Source: Trichococcus collinsii (GTDB lineage Bacteria > Bacillota > Bacilli > Lactobacillales > Aerococcaceae). From it: a DNA stretch of 64,000 nt. The DNA is taken from contig NZ_FNQH01000003.1 in assembly GCF_900107505.1 (NCBI RefSeq), positions 248,001 to 312,000 on the forward strand, in the 5' to 3' direction. The position numbers were made by a program, and so were the translations under genes. The notes beneath the pieces were generated by a model. It did not search any database and had not been told where the DNA came from. It saw only the letters and a list, made by a program, of their open reading frames with translations. Every line of letters starts with the position of its first letter. The first letter of the stretch is position 1. This document shows, one piece after another, positions 1 to 8,086 of the stretch.

Positions 1-1
1 C

Positions 2-130
2 CATAAAATTCAGACGATCCACAGTTCCCAGCTTGCGATCGGGATCCTGTCCTCATTGAGCCAAGCCTACCCAGATCTCTATGCGGAAGTGAAGGCAGCT
101 TACCGGGATTTTTCCGGGGGGCTGTTCTGA
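2..130 (+). CDS. 3' end of an unidentified protein (partial)
   Basis: An open frame runs in from the left edge and ends with TGA at 128-130. It gives a 42-residue tail ending in ...AYRDFSGGLF that contains no stop. Composition and codon use look like a real gene, and a convergent hairpin terminator follows about 40 bases later. No domain can be recognised from this short tail, so no function is offered. Confidence 0.5.
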   Translation, partial: HKIQTIHSSQLAIGILSSLSQAYPDLYAEVKAAYRDFSGGLF

Positions 131-172
131 CTGAGCGGAGCTGCGATCCCGGCTTGGAAATTACCAAGAAAA

Positions 173-231
173 AAAACACCCCTGCCTAGCGGAGGCCCAT
201 AATGGAGCCTTCGTCTAAGCGGGGGTGTTTT
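173..231. terminator. Bidirectional hairpin terminator
   Basis: AAAACACCCC...GGGGGTGTTTT forms a stem of about 17 pairs, with an inner GGAGGC/GCCTTC arm and A/T runs on both sides. It lies between the rightward partial gene and the leftward sortase cassette and can serve both. A related hairpin (2776-2836) follows the second copy of the cassette. Confidence 0.8.
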
Positions 232-263
232 ACAATCTGTTATGCAAACTCAGCGACGTGCGC

Positions 264-785
264 TTATGCTTCCATTGCAAATTGAAATCTTTTTTTAGCA
301 ACAACAGCTGTTCCAACTGCAGCTACCAACAGGGAGATTCCGCCTGCCAAGTAGAGATTGTTTGATCCAGTCTGTTTGACATCATTTCCCTTTGTCGGGA
401 AAGTAGCGACAACAGTGCCGTCTGCACCATAAATGATGATTTCTTTTGAATTCATGGTTACAGTCATTTCCAAAATTGCAGCAGCTGCAGTAAGCTCAGC
501 CAAGATGGCTTGTCCCTCAGCTTGAGTAAGCTGATTCACGCTTTTCGCTCCGCCGGCATTCACGACAGCTTGTGCATTATTGATGTGGGCGATGATTTGA
601 TCCGCTTCTTCAGCAGTCACATCATTGGACATCAAATAATTTTTTGCTTGCTGCACATAATTGGATGGCAAGCTACTTGCTTCCAAAGTTGAGATGATAT
701 CATTTTCAGTTGCAGCAGCAACATTCGGTTGTGCTCCGAAGAACAACACGAATGCAAACAAAAGAGATACGATGACTTTTTTCAT
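264..785 (-). CDS. Small secreted, C-terminally membrane-anchored surface protein (sortase cassette copy 1)
   Basis: 173 residues from the ATG at 785, which sits behind a GGAGG site; an ATG 21 bases upstream has no comparable site. Residues 1-25 are a signal peptide (MKK, hydrophobic core, AAA-T cleavage region). Residues about 26-90 are predicted helical. The C-terminus has the layout of a sortase sorting signal: the motif VKQTG at 136-140, a hydrophobic segment at about 144-164, then KKR. The motif is not a canonical LPXTG or LPNTA. It is the last gene of a three-gene leftward cassette after a sortase and a membrane protein, so it is probably that sortase's substrate; this rests on context. 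It resembles the small acidic processed surface proteins that travel with class D-like sortases, but family membership was not verified. A truncated paralogue lies at 2977-3390. Confidence 0.75.
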   Translation of the reverse strand: MKKVIVSLLFAFVLFFGAQPNVAAATENDIISTLEASSLPSNYVQQAKNYLMSNDVTAEEADQIIAHINNAQAVVNAGGAKSVNQLTQAEGQAILAELTAAAAILEMTVTMNSKEIIIYGADGTVVATFPTKGNDVKQTGSNNLYLAGGISLLVAAVGTAVVAKKRFQFAMEA

Positions 786-829
786 ATATTTTTCACCTCC
801 TCTCAATGTATATATCAGCCGATAATGAA

Positions 830-1747
830 TCAGTATTGTTGCATTTCAGCCGCGTAGTCGCGTTCCCGGCGGTAGGCCGCTCGTTTGGCCTTGCTGATCA
901 GACTGTAGCCGACTAGGCATGCTATTCCCAAAAGGAAGACCAGTGCACCGGCGCCCAACATGAAGGTAGTGTAATGCATAGCCAACGTGCGCAGGGCGGT
1001 ATTAATGTAATCGGCAGAAACAGTGATGCGCTGCGGAATCTTAAGACCCAAAGCCACGATTGCTGGGATGATGACGAAGGCGGAGCCGGAAACTAAGCCA
1101 CTGCCGATCCAAATCAGGGAGCGGTGAGGCAGTTTCCAGTTCAAGCCGACGAGTGCCGCAGCGATCAAAAAGAATGCCAGTGGTACGAGATAGAAATAAG
1201 CAAGAACGGTTTGCATTATTTTCCTGACGGTTTGGAACTGTGGGAAAGCAATGACGTTGTCAAGATTGAACAGCATAGTGTGGCTACCGACAATGGCGGT
1301 GGCTTCATCGATGATCGCAGCAGTCTGCGCTTGCAGGCCTTCATCGAACGGTTGGTTGTGCTCTGCGGCGTAAACCTGAACGTAAGCTGTCACGGGTTCC
1401 TCGAACATGCTGCGATCGGTCGCTGCTGCGTAAGTTGCATCAGAATCAATCAGATAGTTGAGCGCTTGTTCATTGTTCGTGCGGGCAAGTTGCTGCAGGC
1501 CATATTGGTCCTTCGCGGCTTCCACGAAGACTTCCTCTGGTATGGACGTTTCCAAGCTCAATGTCTTAAATTTAGCGGCCAGGCTTTCCTCAACTAGTGT
1601 GTAGTAAGGACTGTCGTCCAACTGTTGATTGAGGTCGCTTGCGCTCAATAGGACTTGCTTCATGAAGATGACTCCGATCAAGGCGACCACTACAAACATC
1701 AGGAGAAAGCTGAGGATCGCCCTGCCGATTTTTTTTATGTTTCGCAT
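830..1747 (-). CDS. Four-TM membrane protein of the sortase cassette (copy 1)
   Basis: 305 residues. One N-terminal transmembrane helix (about 10-32) is followed by an outside-facing domain of about 140 residues and three further helices in the C-terminal half, ending in a basic, tyrosine-rich cytoplasmic tail. The start has an AAGGAG site. The gene begins 11 bases after the sortase stop and lies 44 bases before the surface-protein start, so the three are very likely one transcript. No enzymatic motif is visible. A role as a partner of the sortase or of its substrate is inferred from context only. A frameshifted and internally deleted copy remains at 3438-3601. Confidence 0.75.
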   Translation of the reverse strand: MRNIKKIGRAILSFLLMFVVVALIGVIFMKQVLLSASDLNQQLDDSPYYTLVEESLAAKFKTLSLETSIPEEVFVEAAKDQYGLQQLARTNNEQALNYLIDSDATYAAATDRSMFEEPVTAYVQVYAAEHNQPFDEGLQAQTAAIIDEATAIVGSHTMLFNLDNVIAFPQFQTVRKIMQTVLAYFYLVPLAFFLIAAALVGLNWKLPHRSLIWIGSGLVSGSAFVIIPAIVALGLKIPQRITVSADYINTALRTLAMHYTTFMLGAGALVFLLGIACLVGYSLISKAKRAAYRRERDYAAEMQQY

Positions 1748-1758
1748 TACAATGCTCC

Positions 1759-2433
1759 TTAAAAATTGATTTCTGACAGTGGCTTGCCTTCGACCAATTT
1801 TGCGGTCACGACATATCTGTCAGGTGTGTTTCCGATGTAGTCGAAAGGATAACAAGTGTACAGCGTCAAAATCTGCTCTTCGGAAGGTGCCAGGATGCTT
1901 TGGTCGGTCCCGCTCTTGATTTCGATGTTGCTGATTTCATACACATAGGTTCCATAGGTCAGCTCGAGTCGGATATCGTCGCCGATCTGAGCATCCCCCA
2001 AAGTCTTGAAGACGGAATTGGTGTGCCCGGCAATGACAGTGTTGCCGATATCTCCTGGAAATACGGAACCATAATATTGGCCGGCACCATACAATAATTG
2101 CGTGGCGTCGTCACCGACGAAAACAGGTGAGATGATGCTTGCCGCATCCACGCTCAGCGTCCCGAATTCATCCCCGTACTTCGGGAAGGATACTTGGGTT
2201 GCCACCGTGGCATCCTCTACAACCGTGCTACTGTCGTTCAGGTTCGTCTGCGCGATCGCAACTTCTTGCGGAAAGAACATCCGCGACAAGTAAAAGGCAT
2301 AAGAGATATTATCAAAAAAAGCCAAGGAAAGCAGCGTGATGCCGGATACGAAAAGCATTACCGGGATGCCGATCAGCGCACCGAGACTCCGCCTCTTTGC
2401 CCGATTTTTTTGACTTGATTTTTTCCCCATCAT
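1759..2433 (-). CDS. Class D-type sortase, catalytically intact
   Basis: 224 residues: a lysine/arginine-rich N-terminus, one signal-anchor helix (about 19-40), then an extracytoplasmic sortase domain. The catalytic triad is present: His137 in VIAGHTNS, Cys194 in LYTCYPF and Arg206 in PDRYVV. The family cleaves a C-terminal sorting motif and joins the protein to the cell wall or another acceptor. The start is either ATG of an ATGATG pair; GGAGTGG lies just upstream. It is first in the leftward cassette with a membrane protein and a small surface protein. The class assignment rests on overall size and the TLYTCYP motif and is moderately sure. Confidence 0.9.
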   Translation of the reverse strand: MMGKKSSQKNRAKRRSLGALIGIPVMLFVSGITLLSLAFFDNISYAFYLSRMFFPQEVAIAQTNLNDSSTVVEDATVATQVSFPKYGDEFGTLSVDAASIISPVFVGDDATQLLYGAGQYYGSVFPGDIGNTVIAGHTNSVFKTLGDAQIGDDIRLELTYGTYVYEISNIEIKSGTDQSILAPSEEQILTLYTCYPFDYIGNTPDRYVVTAKLVEGKPLSEINF

Positions 2434-2525
2434 TCCACTCCATTCATTTTAGTTGATGCAGCCTCCCATTTCCGCGGAAATAGGCAGGCCAGTCCGGTCT
2501 ATTTTCGTAAAAAAATGGTTTAGCC

Positions 2526-2555
2526 AATATATTGCAGGCAACATAAAAATGTTAA
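2526..2555 (-). promoter_or_regulatory. Candidate promoter of sortase cassette copy 1
   Basis: Reading leftward, TTAACA (2550-2555) and TATATT (2526-2531) are separated by 18 bases, about 90 bases before the sortase start. A 14-bp perfect palindrome, ATTTCCGCGGAAAT (2468-2481), lies between promoter and gene and is partly conserved upstream of copy 2. Confidence 0.45.
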
Positions 2556-2775
2556 CCTTTAATTTTTTCTTAATAATACTTTCAAGTGTAAAACAAAAAA
2601 CTGCTGATGTCCATGAAAATCCATCATTAGGAAGCAAGATGTGGATAATAGATTGTTTCAAAAGAGAATATCCGATCGTGAAGCATCCACCCAGCGTCCT
2701 ATTGGGGATGGAAGCACAAAAAAGAGCGCACCGAAATCAGAGCGGAGCCGTGCCCACCGACTGGACCATATCGCA

Positions 2776-2836
2776 AAAAAACACCCCTGCAAAGTGGAGG
2801 CTCAGGGTGGGTCCTCCGTCTATCCAAGGGTGTTTT
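2776..2836 (-). terminator. Terminator of sortase cassette copy 2
   Basis: AAAACACCCC...AGGGTGTTTT hairpin with an inner GGAGG...CCTCC arm. It is homologous to the hairpin at 173-231, so the duplication includes the terminator. Confidence 0.65.
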
Positions 2837-2876
2837 ACAATCGTTTATGCAAACTCAGCAAAGTGCGCTTAAGTCT

Positions 2877-3390
2877 ACACTGCAAATTGAAATGTTTTTT
2901 AGCAACAACAGCTGCTCCAGCTGCAGATACTGGCAAGGGGATTCCGCCTGCCAAGTATAGATTGTTTTACTTAAGTCTATTTTACACCATTTCCCTTTGT
3001 CGGAAAAGTAGCGATAATAGTGCCGTCTGCATCACTGAAAACGACTTCTTTTGAAGTCACAGAAACAGTAATATCCAATACAGCAGCAGTTGCAGTAAGC
3101 TCAGCCAATATGGCTTGTTTATCAACTTTAGTAAGCTGATTCATGCTTTTCGCTCCGCGTGCGTTCACGACAGATTGCGCATTATTGATGTGGGCGATGA
3201 TTTGATCCGCTTCTTCAACAGTCACATCATTGGACATCAAATAATTTTTTGCTTGCTGCACATAATTGGATGGTAAGCTACTTGCTTTCAAAGTTGAGAT
3301 GATATCATTTTCAGTTGCAGCAGAAACATTCGATAGCGCTCCGAAGAACAACACGAATGCAAACAAAAGAGATACGATGACTTTTTTCAT
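2877..3390 (-). pseudogene. Truncated paralogue of the surface protein (cassette copy 2)
   Basis: The ATG at 3390, with a strong AGGAGG site, opens a 137-residue frame (stop at 2977-2979) that closely matches the copy 1 protein, including the signal peptide. It ends at ...FPTKGNGVK, exactly where copy 1 continues into the KQTG sorting motif: CAG has become TAG. The DNA beyond the stop (down to about 2877) still matches copy 1, including the AACAGCTGTTGTTGC stretch of the membrane helix, but carries further frame disruptions. If made, the product would be secreted without an anchor. The coordinates include this untranslated remnant. Confidence 0.8.
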
Positions 3391-3437
3391 ATATTTTTCA
3401 CCTCCTTTCAATTCATCTGTCAGCCGATGATAAATCA

Positions 3438-3601
3438 TTATTGTTCCATTTGAGTGTAGTAGGAGCTGTCTTCCCGCTGCTGATTGAGGTCGCTTGCGTT
3501 CATTAGGACTTGCTTCATGAAGATGACTCCGATCAAGACAGCCACTACAAACATCAGGAGAAAGCTGAGGATCACTCTGCCGATTTTTTTATGTTTCGCA
3601 T
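3438..3601 (-). pseudogene. Remnant of the cassette membrane protein (copy 2)
   Basis: The first ATG overlaps the sortase-2 stop (TGATG). The sequence matches the first 50 or so codons of the 305-residue copy 1 protein, then jumps directly to its last few codons and a stop (3438-3440), so about 250 codons are gone. The poly-A tract after codon 4 also has 7 A's where copy 1 has 8. This shifts the frame and stops translation after nine codons. The gene is dead. Confidence 0.85.
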
Positions 3602-4287
3602 CACGATGCTCCTTGAAAATTGATTTCCGACAGTGGCTTGCCCTCGACCAATTTTGCGGTCACAACATATCTGTCAGGAGTGTTACCGATGTAGTCAAAA
3701 GGATAATAAGTGTACAAAGTCAAAATTTTCTCTTCGGAGGGCGCCAGAATACTTTCGTCGTTATTGCTCTTGATTTCGATGTTGCTGATTTCATATATGT
3801 AGGTACCGTAGGTCAGCTCCAGGCGGATTTCATCGCCGATCTGCGCTTCATCCAGCGTCTTGAAGACCGAATTTGTGTGCCCAGTGATGACTGTGTTCCC
3901 GATATCCCCCGGAAAAACGGAACCATAATATTGGCCGGCACCATCTAATAATTGGGTTGCACCGTCGCCGACGAAAACAGGCGAGACGATGCCTGCCGTA
4001 TCCACGCTCAGCGTCCCGTATTCATCCCCATATTTCGGAAAAGAGAGTGGGGTCGTTGCGGAGGTCTCCTCCACAACCGTGCTGCTATTTTTCAGATTCG
4101 TCTGCGCAATGGCGACTTCCTGCGGGAAAAACATCCGAGACAGGTGAAAAGCGTAGGAGACATTATCAAAAAAAGCCAAGGAAAGCAATGTGATGCCGGA
4201 TACGAAAAGAATTACCGGGATGCCAATCAGCATACCAATCCTACTTTGCTTTGCCCGATTTTTTTGACTTATTTTTTTTTTCATCAT
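3601..4287 (-). CDS. Sortase paralogue with catalytic Cys replaced by Tyr (copy 2)
   Basis: 228 residues from the ATGATG pair (4287), behind GGAGTGG as in copy 1. It aligns with the copy 1 sortase along its whole length without gaps until the last four residues. His137 (VITGHTNS) and Arg206 (PDRYVV) are kept, but the catalytic Cys194 is Tyr (LYTYYPF): the codon at 3708-3706 is TAT against TGT in copy 1. Cysteine is the nucleophile in all characterised sortases, so this protein should not catalyse transpeptidation. The frame is otherwise intact, which suggests either recent decay or a retained non-catalytic role. It heads the decayed second cassette. Confidence 0.9.
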   Translation of the reverse strand: MMKKKISQKNRAKQSRIGMLIGIPVILFVSGITLLSLAFFDNVSYAFHLSRMFFPQEVAIAQTNLKNSSTVVEETSATTPLSFPKYGDEYGTLSVDTAGIVSPVFVGDGATQLLDGAGQYYGSVFPGDIGNTVITGHTNSVFKTLDEAQIGDEIRLELTYGTYIYEISNIEIKSNNDESILAPSEEKILTLYTYYPFDYIGNTPDRYVVTAKLVEGKPLSEINFQGAS

Positions 4288-4411
4288 TCCACTCCATTCA
4301 TTTAAGGTGATTCGGAGAGCATGTAGTTTCCGCGAAAAATACAAGGAAACAGAAAACAACGTTTTACTTTCGAATGTAATTATATTATTCCATGGATATC
4401 ATGACCCCCAC

Positions 4412-4439
4412 CGTTTATAGTCTTATAGGACTATAAACG
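4412..4439. repeat. Perfect 11-bp inverted repeat, candidate operator
   Basis: CGTTTATAGTC (4412-4422) and GACTATAAACG (4429-4439) are exact reverse complements around a 6-base centre. It lies about 30 bp upstream of the leftward -10-like element before the copy 2 sortase. There is no T tract, so it is more like a protein-binding site than a terminator. The binding factor is unknown. Confidence 0.6.
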
Positions 4440-4499
4440 ACTACTACCGTAATTGTATTAATAGGCTATACCTCACCTGTATAATTCATGCAGTATCAA

Positions 4500-4745
4500 A
4501 TGACTATTACTAAACTTGCTACAACAGCATTTTGCGGTGTATCAATTTCAATCCTAACCGCGGGTATATTACTTTCAAATAGCAACTATTTCTATTTTGG
4601 CGATGATGGTATTACCCGCCATTGCCAAATGGGAGCTGATATCTTCATTAATGTCGCCAAGGTGCATAGCTTCGTAGGGACGTAACGGCGGATCTTCGAC
4701 TGGAATGGCGAAAACACCGAAACCTGCATAACATAATAGAGGGAA
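4500..4745 (-). pseudogene. Possible decayed coding sequence
   Basis: On the minus strand one frame reads a protein-like stretch containing VEDPPLRPYEAMHLGDIN and GNTIIAKIEIVAI. It then meets stops, but a neighbouring frame continues with ESNIPAVRIEIDTPQNAVV. There is no start codon with a ribosome site. It looks like a frameshifted fragment of a former gene, but the family was not recognised and the call is weak. Confidence 0.25.
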
Positions 4746-4764
4746 ACAAGTTTATTTCGACAAA

Positions 4765-4806
4765 ACAAAAGGCCAGCCCCCCGTTTCGGGAGTGCCAGCC
4801 TTTTGT
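4765..4806 (-). terminator. Terminator after tRNA-Ser
   Basis: ACAAAAGGC (4765-4773) pairs with GCCTTTTGT (4798-4806), with an inner GC-rich arm. In the leftward direction it ends in a T-rich tract, 24 bases beyond the tRNA 3' end. Confidence 0.7.
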
Positions 4807-4829
4807 CGGACAATAATTAAAAGTTGTTA

Positions 4830-4919
4830 AGGAGAATGGGGGATTCGAACCCCCGCGCGCCTTTCGACACCTAACGCATTTCGAGTGCGTCCTCTTCAGC
4901 CGGACTTGAGTAATTCTCC
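4830..4919 (-). tRNA. tRNA-Ser (anticodon CGA)
   Basis: The minus strand folds as a class II tRNA. Acceptor stem GGAGAAT/ATTCTCC, a long variable arm and a T arm with GGTTCGAATC are visible. The anticodon loop CTCGAAA on stem CGCA/TGCG gives CGA, which reads UCG. CCA is not encoded. A TATAAT box sits 10-15 bases upstream of the 5' end. Confidence 0.93.
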
Positions 4920-4928
4920 ATAAATGAC

Positions 4929-4934
4929 ATTATA
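4929..4934 (-). promoter_or_regulatory. -10 element of the tRNA-Ser gene
   Basis: Perfect TATAAT on the minus strand, 10 bases before the tRNA 5' end. The -35 position reads only TTTTCT. Confidence 0.55.
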
Positions 4935-5071
4935 ACGCTTTTCGGACGATCAGAAAAGAGGAATTTAAAAAAACTGCCCAAAAAGGCAGAAACAGTTTTT
5001 GAAAGGGGGCCTGCTGATGTATTGTGCTAAACCGGAAACTGAACGGTTTTCTTCCGCGAGGGATTAAATTA

Positions 5072-5080
5072 TGGTAATAT
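5072..5080 (+). promoter_or_regulatory. Extended -10 promoter of sstT
   Basis: TGGTAATAT (TG-n-TAATAT) lies 57 bases before the TTG start. A small hairpin with CTGCC/GGCAG arms at about 4975-4989 lies further upstream. Confidence 0.4.
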
Positions 5081-5137
5081 GGAACTCTGCGTACTCATTT
5101 TATTGTAATTTTTTACATACATCAGGAGGAATTTGAA

Positions 5138-6358
5138 TTGTATAAACTATTAAATCACTGGTACAAGCTGAGCCTTGTCAAACGTATCATCATCGGTCTG
5201 ATTATAGGTATCATCCTTGGTGTAACGATGCCGGACGCCGCGCAGCCGATTACCATTTTTGGAGCGCTGTTTGTCGGTGCTTTGAAGGCAATTGCGCCGA
5301 TGCTTGTCTTTTTCTTGGTTGCATCCGCGATTTCGCAGCACAAAAAAGGCCAACAGACGAACATGAAATCTGTCATAGTGCTCTACCTTTTAGGAACCTT
5401 CTCGGCGGCACTCGTAGCAGTGGTCGCAAGCTTCATCTTCCCGGTGACTTTGACATTAGGGGCCGGAGCTGAGGACGTCACAGCGCCAGGTGGTGTAGTG
5501 GAAGTCCTGAAGGCACTGCTTCTGAACGTCGTGGACAATCCAGTCAAAGCGCTCTACAATGCCAATTATATCGGCATCTTGTCATGGGCTCTTATGCTCG
5601 GGTTTACTTTGAAGAATGCCGCAGCTTCAACCAAACTGATGCTGTCAAATGTTTCTGATGCACTGACGGAAATGGTCAGAATCGTTATTGCCTTCGCTCC
5701 TTTGGGAATCATGGGGCTTGTCTTCGATGTCATCGCGACAAGCGGAATCGGTGTTCTGCTGGGCTACGGGAAACTACTTGCGGTCCTGATCGGCTGTATG
5801 CTGTTCGTGGCGTTGATCATCAACCCACTCATCGTCTACATCTATATCCGTTCCAATCCGTTCCCACTCGTTTTCAGATGCTTGAGGGAAAGTGGTATCA
5901 CAGCTTTCTTCACAAGAAGCTCTGCTGCGAACATTCCCGTGAACATGACACTGTGTGATGACTTGGGACTGGACAGAGACACTTACTCCGTATCCATTCC
6001 GCTTGGCGCGACCATTAATATGGCCGGCGCGGCAGTTACGATTTCCGTCCTTACCTTGGCAGCGGTCAATACGCTGGGTATCCCTGTGGATTTCGGGACA
6101 GCCTTCATCCTTAGCATCCTTGCAGCGGTCAGTGCTTGCGGGGCATCGGGTGTTGCTGGTGGCTCGCTGTTGCTTATCCCATTGGCAGCAAGTCTGTTCG
6201 GCATCCCCAACGATGTGGCCATGCAAATAGTCGGTGTCGGTTTCATCATCGGAGTCCTGCAGGATTCATTCGAAACAGCCCTCAACTCATCGACAGATGT
6301 TCTCTTCACGGCGACTGCAGAATTCGCTAAACGACGCAAAGAAGGCATCAAAGCCTGA
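5138..6358 (+). CDS. sstT: Sodium:serine/threonine symporter SstT
   Basis: 406 residues, a typical length for SstT of the dicarboxylate/amino acid:cation symporter (DAACS/SLC1) family, which imports L-serine and L-threonine with Na+. There are eight or more hydrophobic helices. The family signatures are present: the serine-rich re-entrant loop [14 protein letters not shown] (about 257-270), [14 protein letters not shown] (about 286-299), and [17 protein letters not shown] in the second re-entrant loop. The start is TTG at 5138 behind AGGAGG. The gene is monocistronic, with its own terminator. Confidence 0.93.
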   Translation: MYKLLNHWYKLSLVKRIIIGLIIGIILGVTMPDAAQPITIFGALFVGALKAIAPMLVFFLVASAISQHKKGQQTNMKSVIVLYLLGTFSAALVAVVASFIFPVTLTLGAGAEDVTAPGGVVEVLKALLLNVVDNPVKALYNANYIGILSWALMLGFTLKNAAASTKLMLSNVSDALTEMVRIVIAFAPLGIMGLVFDVIATSGIGVLLGYGKLLAVLIGCMLFVALIINPLIVYIYIRSNPFPLVFRCLRESGITAFFTRSSAANIPVNMTLCDDLGLDRDTYSVSIPLGATINMAGAAVTISVLTLAAVNTLGIPVDFGTAFILSILAAVSACGASGVAGGSLLLIPLAASLFGIPNDVAMQIVGVGFIIGVLQDSFETALNSSTDVLFTATAEFAKRRKEGIKA

Positions 6359-6365
6359 TTAAAGA

Positions 6366-6420
6366 CCGAACATCAAAATAGGCTGTCTCGCAATGAGACT
6401 GCCTATTTTTTGATGTTCGG
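6366..6420 (+). terminator. sstT terminator
   Basis: Long stem: CCGAACATCA followed by AAATAGGC pairs with GCCTATTTTTTGATGTTCGG, with an inner GTCTC/GAGAC arm. It starts 8 bases after the sstT stop. Confidence 0.85.
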
Positions 6421-6486
6421 TGACAGGTTTTCCCCGCCAAAATGGCTTTGATGGGTGATCACTGGGCGTTAATTCAATTTCATATT

Positions 6487-6542
6487 AGAAAGGGCTGTAT
6501 CAAACCAGAAAATCCTATTCTGGTTTTGACACAGCCCTTTCT
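6487..6542 (-). terminator. Terminator of the nanE-PTS operon
   Basis: AGAAAGGGCTGT and ACAGCCCTTTCT enclose an inner CCAGAA/TTCTGG arm, giving about 24 pairs. It is followed leftward by T-rich sequence and lies 24 bases beyond the PTS gene stop. Confidence 0.85.
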
Positions 6543-6565
6543 TGTTCACTAAGTATTTATTTGAT

Positions 6566-8083
6566 TCAGTCTTCAGTTCCCAAAATCTGATTAATCTCTT
6601 GTGACAGCAAGTCTGCCTTGCCACCGAATACAGCTTGGATGCCACCTTGAACTTCGAAAACAGCAGTTGCTCCGAGATCCTTGATGGAATTTTTATCAAC
6701 GATCGAACCGTCTTTCACGGAAACACGCAGACGGGTTGCACAAGCAGTGACGGATTCGATGTTCGCTTCATTTCCCAATGCTTGAATGATGATTTGCGCT
6801 TCATCATTCAAAGTAGAAGCCTTGCCGGAGGTCGTGATCGGAACGCTTGCGTCAGATTCTGACTCATCCATACCAGGCACCATCACTTTGAATTTCGTAA
6901 TGAAGAAGCGGAATACGAAGTAATAAATCAATGCCCAAACGATTCCAATCGGGATCACCCATATCCAGTTTGTTTTGGCGTTACCTTGCAACGGACCAAA
7001 CAGCAAGAAGTCGATCAACCCACCTGAGAATGTATTTCCGATACGGATGCTCAACAAGTCAGCAACGAAGAAGGAAACACCATCAAGAAAAGCATGAACC
7101 ACATACAACCAAGGTGCGACGAACAAGAACATATATTCAAGTGGTTCAGTAATACCGGTCAAGAATGAAGTAAGAGCACTACTGAAATACAGACCGGCAT
7201 TTTTTTGGCGGTTCTGCTTCGGAATGGAGTGGTACATTGCTAAAGAAGCAGCCGGCAAACCGAACATCATTGTAGCGAAACGACCTGCGAAGAAACGAGT
7301 TCCGTAAGTGAAAAGGCCAGTATGATTTGGATCAGCCAATTGTGCGAAGAAGATGTTTTGGGCACCAGCAATGGTTTCACCCGCTACAACTTCGGTTCCA
7401 CCCAAAGAGCTATACCAAAACAGCGGATATATCGTATGGTGCAAACCGACCGCGCCTGTCAAACGAAGCAAAAACCCGTACAAGAAGGTTCCAAAACTGC
7501 CCATAGCTGCGATGGCTGTACCGGCGGATGTCAGTGCGCCTTGGATCGGTGGCCAAATCAGGTAAAAGAATGCCCCAAGAATGATAGCTGCAAATGATGC
7601 CACAATCGGAATAAAACGCGAGCCTCCGAAGAAACCCAAAAACTGCGGCAATTCGATTTTACGATAACGATTATGCAGGAAGGCAACGGTACTTCCGACA
7701 GCTATTGAACCAACAACCCCAGTGTCGATAGAAGCACCTTCTGCGGAAAATAATTGCAGAAAACCACTGATGGTTGCGACGAAAACAACGTAACCCACAC
7801 CGCCGGCCAAACCAGCAGTCCCTTTATCTCCGTTCGCGAGACCGACAGCGACCCCGATGGTGAAGATGAGAGCCAAATTGGCAAAGACGGCATTTCCGGC
7901 AAAACTCATGATGCTCAGGATCACTTGCAACCAGCCAATGTCAAGGAAAGGATAAGCAGCCAATGTACTTGGATTGGTCAATGCGCCACCAAAACCAAGT
8001 AAAAGGCCGGCAGCAGGTAAAATGGCGATTGGGAGCATCATAGCTCTTCCAATTTGAGAGAATTTTTTAAACATGTTTTTCAC
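6566..8083 (-). CDS. PTS transporter EIICB, glucose/N-acetylhexosamine family
   Basis: 505 residues. The membrane EIIC domain spans about 1-400 (conserved AMMLPIAILPAAGLLLGFG start, GVGLHHTIYP-like loop, GITEPLEYMF motif). The EIIB domain spans about 425-505, with the phosphorylated Cys448 in ACATRLRV. There is no EIIA domain, so phosphate must come from an EIIA encoded elsewhere. It couples sugar import to phosphorylation. The gene starts 3 bases after nanE in the same leftward operon. NanE acts on N-acetylmannosamine-6-phosphate, so N-acetylmannosamine is the likeliest substrate, though GlcNAc or another amino sugar is not excluded by sequence. Confidence 0.85.
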   Translation of the reverse strand: MKNMFKKFSQIGRAMMLPIAILPAAGLLLGFGGALTNPSTLAAYPFLDIGWLQVILSIMSFAGNAVFANLALIFTIGVAVGLANGDKGTAGLAGGVGYVVFVATISGFLQLFSAEGASIDTGVVGSIAVGSTVAFLHNRYRKIELPQFLGFFGGSRFIPIVASFAAIILGAFFYLIWPPIQGALTSAGTAIAAMGSFGTFLYGFLLRLTGAVGLHHTIYPLFWYSSLGGTEVVAGETIAGAQNIFFAQLADPNHTGLFTYGTRFFAGRFATMMFGLPAASLAMYHSIPKQNRQKNAGLYFSSALTSFLTGITEPLEYMFLFVAPWLYVVHAFLDGVSFFVADLLSIRIGNTFSGGLIDFLLFGPLQGNAKTNWIWVIPIGIVWALIYYFVFRFFITKFKVMVPGMDESESDASVPITTSGKASTLNDEAQIIIQALGNEANIESVTACATRLRVSVKDGSIVDKNSIKDLGATAVFEVQGGIQAVFGGKADLLSQEINQILGTED

Positions 8084-8086
8084 TCC

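Larger units (their letters stand above)
4288..4763. other. Intergenic region with a perfect inverted repeat
   Basis: No convincing gene. It holds an 11-bp perfect inverted repeat at 4412-4439, a leftward TATAAT-like element at 4379-4384 that could serve the copy 2 sortase, and a rightward TATAAT at 4480-4485 that leads only to a 65-codon frame with no good ribosome site. A possible gene remnant on the minus strand is listed separately. Confidence 0.5.

Noticed and set aside
2453-3054. Overlapping rightward frames of 137-139 residues between the two sortase cassettes
   Set aside because: They lie over a promoter, a terminator and the remnant of the copy 2 surface gene, have no ribosome site and no protein-like pattern.
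4488-4685. 65-residue rightward frame after a TATAAT box
   Set aside because: No ribosome site before its start; the stretch reads better as decayed minus-strand coding sequence.
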